Assembly: GCF_965638725.1 (NCBI RefSeq)
Contig: NC_134970.1
Coordinates: 2,919,001-2,983,000 of the forward strand
Origin: Aptenodytes patagonicus
Lineage: Eukaryota > Chordata > Aves > Sphenisciformes > Spheniscidae
Direction of reading: 5' to 3'
DNA: 64,000 bases
In this document: piece after piece, positions 12,914-24,300 of the stretch
Position numbering within the stretch: position 1 is the stretch's first letter
Layout: every line of letters begins with the position of its first letter
Notes under the pieces: generated by a model
Told to the model about the DNA's origin: nothing
Database searches by the model: none
The model's input: the letters and a program-made list of their open reading frames with translations, nothing else
Position numbers and translations under genes: made by a program

Positions 12914-12940
<27 letters not shown>
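12914..12940 (+). repeat. Poly-T tract of 27 bases
   Basis: Uninterrupted T27 followed by AAAA. It is a homopolymer inside the proposed 3' UTR. Read on the minus strand it is an A27 tract, but no retrocopy or SINE body is recognisable beside it. Confidence 0.9.
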
Positions 12941-12946
<6 letters not shown>

Positions 12947-13697
12947 CAGAAAGCAAGCTGCAGATCATAATTAAGAGCAGGCATCTGGAATTTTCTGGTT
13001 TGCATGATGGCTTACGAGTCTGCTCTAGAAAATATATATAGCTATTAATAAATAGCAGCACTTTTAATGGTTGTTTTAGGTTGGCCAATTTTATGCCCAC
13101 CAAGCGTGTGGACTTGAGAGCAACATTGCAGACGAGGATTAGAATTTAAAAATAATTAATGAGCACTAAAGACTTGCAATTTAATTGCTTCCCTTTCCTT
13201 GTCCCCTATGGAGAAAAGCCAAGTTTATTTGTTTAAAAGTTGTGTATGTGCACACATGCACTTAATTTTTTGTAAACTGTATCACTTTCAGCATAGGTAT
13301 GCAAGAGAACCAAACGCTAACGTAGCTTGTCAGTCGTGCTTGGCCTAGTTTCATGCTCTTCTCCAAGTAGCTTCGTTAAGATTGCACTGCCGTAGCTGGT
13401 TGATGAGATACACATTCACCTTCGGGAGTACCTTCTTCAGAGAAAGTTAGTATGAAAACGCAGCCTGTATGTGTTGGTTTCAATCTGGCGATATCCAGCT
13501 TCCTGACAGATAGCACTGGGAAGATGATTGCTTTTGCTTCTTGAGCACCTGCCTAGGAAAACAGAAGTCCCATATAGGATTATAATCTCGGGAGGCAGTT
13601 GGGAAAGCAAGTTGAAAGGGGAGGGGAGGTGGGAGAGGAGAGGCTTGCTCCCCTTTTCTCCATTACAACTTTCAGGTCACTTAAGGTAATATTATCT

Positions 13698-13705
13698 TGT
13701 ATATA
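13698..13705 (+). promoter_or_regulatory. ELK4: Pumilio-type element TGTATATA
   Basis: Second exact TGTATATA octamer on the sense strand of the proposed ELK4 3' UTR, in the context cttgtatatatgc. Confidence 0.4.
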
Positions 13706-16700
13706 TGCTGCCTCATTAAACACACATTTACTAACAAGTATATAACTGCCAGCTTTTTTGGATCACATTCCTGACAGAGCACGGTGTCACTGTGACTTCT
13801 TGCAGCTTGGTTATGTGGATTGCTGGTATTTTACTAGCTCACTTCAGGAGCAGTTTGCAGCTCTTGCAACTTGTTTTTAATTTAGTGTAGGGAAGGTGGG
13901 GGTTAATATAGGCTCTCTTTTAATTATCATGTTAAGCAGTCCGTAATATGGGTATAGTACCGTGTTGGTTTAAAAAAATAATAATGCAGCATTACAGAAA
14001 CATTTTATTACGTTACAATTCATGTTGCTGAAGTAGCCACGGTATTGTTGAATGCTTGATAATATTTGCGTCGGTTAATTCGGTGGTAGAATTAGACTGG
14101 ATGAGCATGGAAGCTGAACATCTGTCCTGCTTCTGGAAATCTCTTTTACATGTCACTGCTGCTGTGTAATAGTACTGCAGAGTTGAAAAGCTTGCACTGC
14201 TGTTGCTGTGTGCGCTGTGTCTGGCTTTTTTTGAGATCCTGAACTGTCAGGATGCCACTAGCAACACGTGCTGCTAGCAGAAACAATCCATGGAAAGCAG
14301 AAACGTGTTAATAATACCCTACGGGTTATAGAACCATACTTGTTCAGTCTTACCTGTTTTCAGAGAATGTGATCCTAGTAATGAGAGTGATGGAGGAAAG
14401 TGCTTGGTTTTTTTCTTAACAGCAGCTTAAGTCTAGATCCTTGTTTCAGAAATTTGTGTTCAGCAGTGACGGCTGAATGTAATTCCTATGCACTGTCTTT
14501 GGCACATTCAAGTTGCGTTTTGCAATAGGTCAGGAAGTGATAAAATTCCTTGAATTTGAGAATTTGTTGTTTTAACTTAGAGCATCCTAAGACTTCGGTA
14601 TCCATGCAATCTTTGGTATAGTGGAGCATGCATTATAGTATGAAAGGCTTTGGCTGTTCAGTGGTTTGTTTGGGATAATTTCTCCCTCTGATACGTTTTC
14701 AAACCTCAGCTCTCTAGCAAATAGATTCTTCTTGTTTTTTATAGCGTACATTTTAACCGCAGTGAAGGCTGCTTACGTGCGTATCTTCCTTTACGCAGCT
14801 TTTCAAAATGCAGTGAGATGCATTAATGTCAGATTCCCTCATGACTTCAACTTTCATGCGAGAACTTCTGCAGGTTGAGACCGGGTGAAAGAGCTAGCCT
14901 AGCGCATCGACGCGGTTTCTCAGGTGAGCACAGGCGCAGAGTTCTGATCCACTTCTGTAGCATTTTTCTAGTGCTGAGGTCAGAACCTACAGTTCTGACA
15001 GGCTACCCATGGTTTATTCATATATCTTTTAGTTACCTTTTGCTACTGTTTTATAGCATTTTTGTATGTACTCATGTTTTACTATACAATTTAACCTCTT
15101 CCATTTTTAATGCATATTTGTTTACAAGACACATCTCAGTGTTGTATCAAGAGGCTATCTTGGTATTGTCAGCTATGAAAATAAACTACATCCGTAGTTA
15201 AGGAACATTGTCAAAGTTGACAGGTATTTTAAAACTTGATGTTTGAGTTTTGAGTGTCCATAACAATTTTGTTCTGTTTCGTTCCGTAGTTCTCCCGTGT
15301 AAGAAATACGCGTACCTTCTGGCCTCTGAGGTCATGGGTATGGATAGTTTATTTTGTCTTAATAATCATGGAGCACGGTATTGCAAACAAACAGCCCGAG
15401 CCCCACAGGATCACACTCGGCGGATAAGTTGAAAATCCATTAGAATTGCAATCATGTCGCTTAGAAGCTATTCGGGATGTTTTAATAAGGTGTAGTATGT
15501 CTTGCCTAAACAGGAATTTTTATGGTTTGATTTGAATTTAATTAAACAGTAATTGGCAATGGCCTGCTGTTTAGTCTGAACAGCATTAGCAAATCTGCTT
15601 AATGTGGAAGCCTTTGGCTATTGCCATCAAGTTGAGTGGTGGTTAATATGTGACATCCTAAAGTTGATCTGCTGAAATCAGAGGCTGTCAGATGGAGATT
15701 AAAAGATAAAACGCAGTGACAGTTGTTTTACACAGTCCTTCGGGGCTATTACTGCAAAAGGCTTTGTCTTGGATCAACATCTGTGGACACGGCATTCCAC
15801 TTTGTTTGAGCGACTAGTACTGACCGTGTAGGAGCCCTTCGTAAAAGCTGATTCTGGACAGAGAAGAATTTTTGAAAATAGAACCAAATCTTTTCTCCAT
15901 GGCCTGCTTTTAGTCGTAAGGGTATAATATAGGAGCTAGAAAGCTGCAGTAATGGCAGTGCTGCCATATTTCTGCAATCTGTGTTTATCATCAACAGACT
16001 TTCTGTTGAAATTTCCTGGCTGTCTCGGTGCCATCTGAAGCAGAAAGGTTAAGCTTTGGTTTTGGGTGTCTAGTGGATCTTGAACTGAGGAATATTAGTC
16101 TTGCCTTTGTACAAAGAACAAACAAAAATAAGGGAGAATATGTTCACTGCAGAACGTTGATTCTTTTTGGAGGATGCGGCTTTGCTGACTCTAACCATGC
16201 TTTGCAAAAAAAAAAAAAATGTGACCTGCAAGGTAAGAAAGCTGGGCAGGGCCCAATGTTTCTTCGTGAATGTGTACGCTAATGTATTTCCCTTTTGGGG
16301 CAGCAAGATGTCCGCTTCATATAAAGTATTCTACAAAAAAAAGTAAAACTGACGAGAATTTATTTTTGTTTACCCCCTCCCAAAGAATGTAGTAGACGAC
16401 TTTGACTGTGGAGCTATTCCAGACATCTGATAAAAAGCATACTTTGAGAGCCAAAAACTTGTTTTTAGATGCATCGTTGAACTGCGACTGGAATAGCTCT
16501 CCTCATGTGAACGTACCTGTGTGCACGTGCGCGCTGCCTGGTGTGTTCATTACGCAGTCTGGCTTCCAGATTTGTATAAGTAACGCTTACCGTGTACGCT
16601 CGGAGCAAATACTGCACGGTGCAGTTGCCACTTTTACATGTTTTGCACATGCTGGTGAGGTTTTTTTGGGGCTTTTCTTTTTTTTTGTTTTTAGTCCTCA

Positions 16701-17235
16701 AATCAGTTATACCACAGTGTGGACTAATTGGTTGCCAAAGGTTATTTTTTAAATGCATCTTTGACATTGTTGTATGCCACATCTTCTAAAAAAAAAAGTG
16801 TCTTAAATGTGTCTTTGAATAGTTTTATGTTCACGGAACAAAAGTTTGGACTTCTTTTTTACTTAAAACACTTGCTTCTCTGTTGAGACCATGCATTGCA
16901 GAAGGTTTTCATCTCAAAGTAGGGTTTTTGGCAGGGGGTGTAACAGGATAATTATGAACCTTCGGAAAACAGGGGTCTTTTAATGGAGACACTGAATGAA
17001 CTGTAAGCAGCGCACACAGTAAGGAGAGGGGAGGAGAGGTTGGAAGGCGTTGTGTTTGGAGCCCATTTCAGTCCTTGAGCAGTACATGCAGCAGTGCTGT
17101 ACTAATAACTGGAAGCTGTTGTTTTTTGATTTATTTTTTCATTGTTTGGGGTTATTTTTTTCCTTTTTTTCTCTTTTGAACACAGGAAGGCTTTGAGGAT
17201 GGCCTCTGCATGGTTCCTAGTGTGTGCTGTGTGCT

Positions 17236-17247
17236 GGGGGGGGGGGG
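17236..17247 (+). repeat. Poly-G tract (G12)
   Basis: Uninterrupted G12 in otherwise AT-rich sequence. A C15 tract follows at 17593-17607, about 350 bases downstream. Such runs are prone to length errors in assemblies. Confidence 0.9.
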
Positions 17248-17592
17248 TTTACAATACCTGGGTTTGCTCTAGGCTCCTTGAGATGTGTTGTGATTTTTTT
17301 GGCTAGCATGTCTTAAATCTTCAGGCTTTGAAACTGCTTTATAGAATTGTGTTGACTTTTTGTTCTGCTGTTGTTCAGTTGCACAGAGTTTTATATATAT
17401 GATGTACTAGTTTTTAACGTTGATTCTCTGTGAACAGGGTTGAGATTATTCATTGTAGTTTAAAAAAAAAAAGTTGTATTCTAAAACTCCCTTTTAAAAA
17501 TCTTGTTTGTATTCTGTTGCAGTGTTACCAGATGGCCTTATGTACGTCACAGTGTTTTGTGATAAGTACAGTAGCACATTTAATGCTTATCT

Positions 17593-17607
17593 CCCCCCCC
17601 CCCCCCC
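17593..17607 (+). repeat. Poly-C tract (C15)
   Basis: Uninterrupted C15 in the proposed ELK4 3' UTR. It could bind poly(rC)-binding proteins if transcribed, but that is speculative. Confidence 0.9.
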
Positions 17608-18346
17608 ATTTTTATAGCTGAGAAGTATATTCTTAATCATAGAGATGAATAAATGGGAAAATTCTAGCAACATGTATGGTAAGGATAGTGGTTGTCTCCT
17701 CTAATGTATATTAGGACAGCTGGAATTAATCTGGGACTGAAATGACTCTGAATAGGGATCATTAACCAGCGTGAGACTTTGTCTTGGGAATTCTGAGAAT
17801 CTTTGAGCGAGCCGATGGCAGATTTGAATCGTATGCCAGAAGCTTGTAAATCAGAAGAGATCTGTTGGCTTCACTGCAACTGGTCTAACTTACACCGGCT
17901 GAGAATCTGGTCCTTGCAGCTTTTTGTCTATGGCTCAGAGAGAGTCAGGGGAGGGAAGTTTAAGTTAAATTTTAGAGAACTTAAGCAACCTAATCAGCTG
18001 CGGTAAGGTGTGACAGTTGGCCTGTTTATTTTTAAAAAGTGCACATCTGTTTTGGAAAGTGACTTTCTGATGCCTTTAGTGTTTACTCCTCAATTGAATT
18101 TTTAGGTGAACCTGGGTTCTTTGCAAATCGGCAGGATGTCTGCGGTGTTTTTTGTACGACAGCAGCTCTGACATCTCTGCTTGGGGCAGACTGAGCAGAC
18201 AGTCATGTCAGTTAACTTACTCTTCAACTCTGGAATGGATTCCATTTTACTTTCCTGTAATTTTAGTAGAACCGTCAGTGGTAAAAATTACATTGAAAGT
18301 AGCAGAGATAACGTTTTCAGTTACTCTTTCCAGAACAGAATTGCAT

Positions 18347-18378
18347 TTCTTATATATATATACACACACATATATATA
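18347..18378 (+). repeat. Short (TA)n/(CA)n microsatellite
   Basis: A run of TA dinucleotides, a short ACAC block, then TA again: a compound dinucleotide microsatellite of about 32 bp within the proposed ELK4 3' UTR. Confidence 0.8.
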
Positions 18379-19202
18379 GAGTACCAAGTCAAGAGACAAA
18401 GCAAGTTATGTTGTAGTGAGTGTCTAACTTCCTACACTGGAGACTTTTTCTAGACACGGTCTTTTAGAGACAACTGTAATCGTACACCGCTTTGGTGCTC
18501 TCGTTACGGTTGGGTAAACTTGCCTGGGAGAGAATAGCTTCTCAGTCTAACTTTTTTTGAAAATAATACCTTATAATAAGAGTATCTTAATGCCATTGTG
18601 TTTTAAAAAAAAAAAAATGCTGGTATGTAATGCAAGTACATAAATAGCCAAAGTTTTCGGTAATTGTTCAGTGTTACTAAATTTGCTTTTATTTAACCTT
18701 CCAAGATAACATATTAGGAAGACCTTCGGCATGTTGATATCATATTGAAAAAAATGTCTGATCAACTTGATTATAGCAGATACGCAGTTATTTGAACACA
18801 TTTCAGGTTTGAATACAATTTGGAGGCAAAGTTCTAAGATGCAAAACTTACTTTGGAGGAAGTGCACTGTAATGACACTTCAGAGTAACAAATGCTGCTT
18901 TTAAAGAGTGGCGTATTGGCAGTTGTTATTCAAACATAATGAAGGTCTTTCCTGAGAAATCAGGTGACTTTTCTATTGCTTCAATTTTTGTGCAAAAAAA
19001 AAAAAAAAATCAATGTATTGCAATCTTTTTTAAAAATGGGGTGGGAATAGTTAAAGAAAACTATTTTATGTAAGAACTGACAGAGGGATTTGCTTTGTAT
19101 AATGCAAGCTGGCTTTAAAAAAGCATTGTAGCAAATCATTCAAGTCAATCATATGTTAATAGTTATGTGCAACCAGACATGCAAAACAATTGTATTTTTT
19201 TA

Positions 19203-19208
19203 AATAAA
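19203..19208 (+). terminator. ELK4: Candidate distal polyadenylation signal of ELK4
   Basis: AATAAA in the context ttaaataaatattttt, followed by a T-rich stretch. It is one of the two most plausible distal ends of the ELK4 transcript. Confidence 0.45.
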
Positions 19209-19622
19209 TATTTTTAACAAAGTTTCTGATCTTTTGACTGTTTTTTTCAGTAGAGGAAATTGAAAGTTACAGCTGCAGGGCAGCTTGCTCTGTGATAATG
19301 AGGGAGTTCATCAGACCTTGAGCTAACCTGTCCGTTCACAGCAGCACGGGCTCCCTCACATCTTGCTTGAACGGAGGCGGAGTTGCTGTCGGTAGCTTTG
19401 TAGTGCTGCACGGTCTATTCTCTTCTGGTGAAAATTTCCCTTGGTGAGTAGCTCCACAGCGCTGATAGCAAAGCGGAGGTTTGAATTGTCAGGTACACTT
19501 TTAACAAAAGAAATGTTATTCTGGCAATAGCATTTAGCTGCGTATTGTCAATTTGCAAGGACATGATGAGATACTTTTTTTTTTTTTTTCCTCTTTTTAA
19601 GAGCTGACAGTCCCTGGTGTGA

Positions 19623-19630
19623 TGTATATA
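19623..19630 (+). promoter_or_regulatory. ELK4: Pumilio-type element TGTATATA near the 3' end
   Basis: Third exact TGTATATA octamer, 26 bases upstream of the last AATAAA of the proposed ELK4 3' UTR. Position close to a cleavage site is typical of active Pumilio elements. Confidence 0.45.
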
Positions 19631-19655
19631 CGTAATCTGAGTAGGCTTCTTTCGA

Positions 19656-19661
19656 AATAAA
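19656..19661 (+). terminator. ELK4: Candidate last polyadenylation signal of ELK4
   Basis: AATAAA followed by TGTATTGTTT, a U/GU-rich downstream element. The next gene, MFSD4A, ends on the other strand about 1.6 kb further on, so this is a sensible end for ELK4. Confidence 0.5.
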
Positions 19662-19685
19662 CTCCCTCATTGTATTGTTTCACAC

Positions 19686-21220
19686 TCATTTCCTCTGTAC
19701 AGGGATGGAGAGAATGCTGTCATGGTGGGAGGGGCTCCATTAAATGACGGATTGGGTTTTTTTGCTGCAAATGGGGTTTGCAGCACACTGCTTTTTTCTT
19801 TCTGGGTATCTCAAGGAGAGTAACAGTGGCATCCTGCGGTGCTAGAGGAGAACTACAGCACATACTGCACGGGACGTGAGGCAGGAGGGCTCCTGAAGTC
19901 CGGGGATGAGTTAAGCCCAGGATTCAACTGCACTTACCTCCTTCCTGCATTGGCCTGATGTGCCCTCAATTCAACAAGTCTACTCTTTTGGGGAGTTTTT
20001 TCTATGGAACCACCTGTGGGAACTTGTGAAGATATTTTATGGAAGGTAAGACAGATCTACTGCTTGGAAAAATAGAAATGCTAAAAACAATTTAACTTAA
20101 ACAGCTGTCAGATTCAGTCTGAGCTTGAAAGCCAGAACTGGTGAAGGCAGTAGCTGATAGTCTTGGCCAGAAACAGCTTAAGTTACCCGAGTCCAGTCAT
20201 GCTGAGAATCTAGCAATCGATCACCTTTAATTAAACACTGCTTTATATACACACGTACATATGTACATCCACATACAGCAGTTAAAGCAAAAAGTAAGTG
20301 TCCAATCACTCACTGAAGAAATAGATGTATGTAGCTTTACATTCTTCTAAAGCCAGTCCTTTCTTCGTAGCTTGTACTAGGTCATGCGTGGGTTATAAGA
20401 GTACCTTACAGAAGGCACCTGTTATAATAAGTAAGTATTGCACAGATTAAGCAGCTGGAGGCTGGCTCCCAAATACCTCTGTTTAAGCTTCAACTGGAAG
20501 CTAGAAATAAAACCACCCTAAAAGACACTGCAACTGTAGCAGCTAAACTAGTGACTTAAAGCAAAACAAACCATCACAACTCATTCTTGACTAAAAAAAA
20601 AAAAAGCTAATAATCAAGAGGCCCTAGCATGCTGAATAAGACACTGTCTTAGTGAACATGTCTGATACTGTGTGATACACAAGAATCAACTGTGCAAATA
20701 CAGATAGGTCCCGCTACCACTGTGCACTTGGTGGGGTCTACCAATTGTGTAATTTTTCCCCTTTGGACGTATACGTGGAGGTGACGTACACGTGAGTCAG
20801 TGTTGCACAAAAATGAATTCAAATCCAGTATCGTGCTGTAAATTGTAGGGGCTTCTATACTTTACAGGCCAAAAGAAAAATCTGTTAAGTTCAATGACTA
20901 AGCCAGGAGACAGTCAGTCTTACATATGGAACAGAGAAAACTTCTTCCTTCCCACCCTCCACCCTGAATTGGGAAGAAAGTTCATTTGCAGGAGTAACTG
21001 TTCTCCCGTCATCCCTGCCACACACCGTAGCCTTCCGGATACAGGGGCAGTCTGACGCTTAGAGTCGTCTTTTTGGTACATGTGGCGTGGGCAACTTGTG
21101 CTTGGCTTGACGCAGTGTTTTAGGATGTTTTCTTGATTCTGACTTACCCAATCTAATGTGCTTTTGATTGCAGAAAACTTGCATGATTCAGTCATTAAAT
21201 GAGAAATCATCCTTAATAGT
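19686..21220. other. Short convergent intergenic gap between ELK4 and MFSD4A
   Basis: Both flanking genes point into this gap. I recognise no exon or transposon here. The notable feature is the ACGT-rich composite site at 20766-20799. An A-rich tract lies near 20594-20604. Confidence 0.6.
20766..20799. promoter_or_regulatory. Cluster of ACGT cores: CRE-like, E-box and AP-1-like sites
   Basis: Four ACGT cores start at 20767, 20773, 20784 and 20790, as an imperfect direct repeat with a 17-bp period. The second unit contains TGACGT (20782-20787, CRE half-site type), CACGTG (20789-20794, canonical E-box) and TGAGTCA (20793-20799, AP-1 type), all overlapping or adjacent. Such CpG-containing words are rare in vertebrate DNA. 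Function as an enhancer is inference only. Confidence 0.35.
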
Positions 21221-21240
21221 AATGCTTAATTGTGTGTTGT

Positions 21241-21246
21241 TTTATT
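21241..21246 (-). terminator. MFSD4A: MFSD4A polyadenylation signal
   Basis: AATAAA on the minus strand (plus-strand TTTATT) only 25 bases downstream of the MFSD4A stop codon, implying a very short 3' UTR for at least one form. Confidence 0.55.
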
Positions 21247-21271
21247 GCTTGTCTAGGGCTTGGCCACTTCT

Positions 21272-21336
21272 TTAGCGCTGATACTGTCCAGTGTCATCCA
21301 TTACTGCTGGTTTGTCAGGTGAGGCATCATCCATAT
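21272..21336 (-). CDS. MFSD4A: MFSD4A coding exon 10 (C terminus)
   Basis: The acceptor is ttttgcag followed by ATATGG. With the G carried over from exon 9 the exon encodes DMDDASPD to TGQYQR and the stop TAA (plus 21272-21274). It is an acidic cytoplasmic tail ending in YQR, as in human. Confidence 0.93.
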
Positions 21337-24300
21337 CTGCAAAACCAACATTAGATACTTCATCTAAACATACCAGTTCTGTTGAGCTTTAAGGGAACGT
21401 GCACGAGCTCTCCCAAACGTGGATGTTGCTATCCTATCACCCACCGCACTAGCTTGTTTACTTCGCTGGTCATGGAGGAAGCGCCTCCATTTCCAGTCAC
21501 CTGGACAAGTTTTTTGGCCTGTCATGCCGTGCTCCTTTTACAAAAGGTGCTTATAAAAGCAAATAGCGTATACAGACCGGGGCAACACGTAAGAGAAATC
21601 CTTCATCAGTGAGGCTTTTCTCAAGAGCCTGACAGCTGCCTTTGGATGGCAGACCCACTTGTTCCCTGGATTTTAGCCAGGGAACAGCGTAGGGAAGCTT
21701 GTGTAGTCTGCGCTAGCCGGACTTAGTCCTGCTAGCTCTGCAGCAGCACGGTAGCGCTTTCACAGCTAGCCTCCTATGCGCGATCCACAGACCATTCCTA
21801 CTTTTTCCCTTGCTTCTCCAACAGAAAAGAAAGCAAACCCTGAGCTGTGGCTGCCAAGGCTTTGTGGGCAAGTCAAAGCAGGAAGAGGGGACAGGAAGCA
21901 GCAGTAAAATAAACATTTCCTTGCATTTTGCTGAAGTGCTGCACCCTGGTTATGTATTGATGCATATGCCACTCTTCCTCTCATTATAAAGCAGGGCTGA
22001 GCGCTGGTGCTTTCTTACCTGATGAGGGCTTGGGGTACATCCTGTGGAAAAACAAGAGGAAAGCGTAGAAGGTAAAGGCCAAGCCTCCAAAGATCATCCC
22101 ACAGACCAGGAAACTGTAGCTGCCCTGATCGTGTATAATCTGCAATTGGAGGGGAAAAAAAAAGGGAACAGACATGTCATCATAGCACTCAAATACCTAA
22201 TTAACATTCAGTAAGAGCTTTACTGTTTGATAGCTCAAGGGTAACGCACTGCTTTTTCCCAGCAGCCGTCCAAAACCAGGACTAAGATTTCTACTTAAAA
22301 GTTCCAGTCAGTTTTTGGCATGCCTTGTCTCCACTTACCGATCCCACCAGTAACTGTAGTACCATCTCTCCAATTCCAGCTCCAGTCACTAACACGGTTG
22401 TGGCACAGCCTGCAAAGAAATAGTGCAAGCGGTGTTGGCAGGAACAGGTGAAGCAGCCAGCAGGATCAGCCTGTAGCCTCTTTAAACTGCTCTTTCATGG
22501 GTCTCTCCGTACCAGATTTAAAAATACTTAATGTATGTTCCCATCTAGGGTTGAGAATGCCTCTTCTAATCTGTGGTAGTACAGAAAGGTAAAAGTTTAA
22601 GCCAAAAAAACCCCATCTCCTGTTCTGTCACTTGTCTCTGTTGGCAGAGGTGATGTTGCTTCTTGCTGGAAGGATTTTCATTCTTCTGTATCACTGCCCC
22701 AGAGACGGAGGTTGGCCAGCTCTTACAGGAGGTCTCTGCCAAACTCTAGGAGTTTCAGTTCACTGATAATCTGGATGAAGTTTTCAAAACTAGCTCCCTG
22801 TAAGCCTCTAAAGCAGACGTTCTTTTGTCAGTCCCCGAGAGCCCTAAAGCTACAGGAAACTAAGAACCAGTCTGAATCCCTGCCTGGAGAAGTTATTAGT
22901 ACAATGAAGCCGGGATTTGTGCAGTCTGGTTTTCTGACTACAAGCTTGAATAAACACTGCATTCAGAAGCAGATCTTTCTTCCAGGCCTCCTAGGCATCC
23001 CTGAAGAGGGAAGGCGTTGCTAGGTGTGATGGCATCTGAGCTCTAGCCTTGAACACCCACCTGCTTTCAAAGTCTGCCAGGCGTGCCCGAATCCCCGCTC
23101 ACCTTTGTACTGCAGGATGTCCTCAGTGTAGGCAAGCATGCTGGGGAAAGTGCTGCTGAGAAACAGACCCAGAGATGCCGTCCCCACGAACAAGAAGACA
23201 ACGCTGTAGGAGAAAATCAGGAGCAGGAGGAAGGTTATCAGGACTCCAACCTGTGAACAACACACACGGAGTCAGGAGGAAGGTAAATGCTGAGTTGCAA
23301 TAGGCTCTAGATTTTTTTTTCTTTTTGTAGAAAATAGTTTGGAGAAGAAAATAAACTATACTGAAAAATGATCACAGTCTCTGAAAAAGTGAAGTAAGTA
23401 GCCAAATAAAATCCATCTACCTTTACAGTAAAGGACTTGGTACTTTTTATAACAGGACTTCAAGTGACTATATACAGTTCATCTGTCTCGGCTTCATTAG
23501 GTGGAGACTTAAGATCGTATCTGAAAAAATACTTTTTCTCTGCAGCTTTAATACAATAGTACTGCTACTTCCATAATATTTACATGTCTCAATCACTAAT
23601 AAGTCTTATGCAGCACGTTAAAGAATTAACTCAGTCAATAACCGCTCAGAAACCAGTCACAGCAGTAAAGCCGAAGAGCCAACTAGATTTAAACAAGCTT
23701 GCCCTCACCTCTGGCTTGCTGTAGTGTACAAGCAATAGCAAAAACATCCAAGATGCACTAAGTTAGCCATGGCACAGAGGGTCAGCAGAGGGAGCTCTGC
23801 AATACCAACGCAAGTTACTTTTTCTTAATTGTTTAGGCCCTGATTATGGGCGTGTGCATGTGCACGAGAGCAATTTGGATTCTAAAGGGACTGAATTCAA
23901 ACTGCAGTTTGCTATAATGCTGAAGTGACTGCCAAGAGCTGGGGTATCTTACTACATACAGCACTACCAACGAGCAAGCATCGCACAAGGGGTCGATGTT
24001 AGTCAAATGAATTTGTGTTTGTGGATGATACTACTACCACTGCCTTTAAGGGGAAGCGAGAAGGCTTCCATTCAAGGCTGGAGGCTATTCCCTCTTCTCT
24101 CCAAATATCATCAGCAGCTAAAGTCGTCCTGTCCTCAGGTTTGTTAATAGAGCAATCGTGCAGTTCAGACAAGTGATTAAGCCAGTAGTATGCATCAAGG
24201 AGATGCACGGGACTGTTCGTATCAGATGATACCTGAGACAGATCCGCTGACGCTGAGCTTTCCCTGCTCCCATGTAAGTAGTGACTACGTGCCAAAGTAG

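Larger units (their letters stand above)
10919..19685 (+). other. ELK4: Probable long ELK4 3' UTR
   Basis: After the ELK4 stop there are about 8.8 kb of AT-rich sequence with no splice-like coding exon, no recognised transposon, several AATAAA signals and three TGTATATA (Pumilio-type) motifs. I recall that mammalian ELK4 mRNAs also have a multi-kilobase 3' UTR. Several long homopolymers (T27, A16, G12, C15) lie within it. The exact end is inferred from the last AATAAA at 19656-19661. Transcript evidence is needed to fix the true 3' end and any alternative ends. Confidence 0.6.

Noticed and set aside
12600..13010. A27 on the minus strand as the tail of a retrocopy or SINE
   Set aside because: No recognisable element body lies before the A tract and no target duplication was found. 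A simple homopolymer is more likely.
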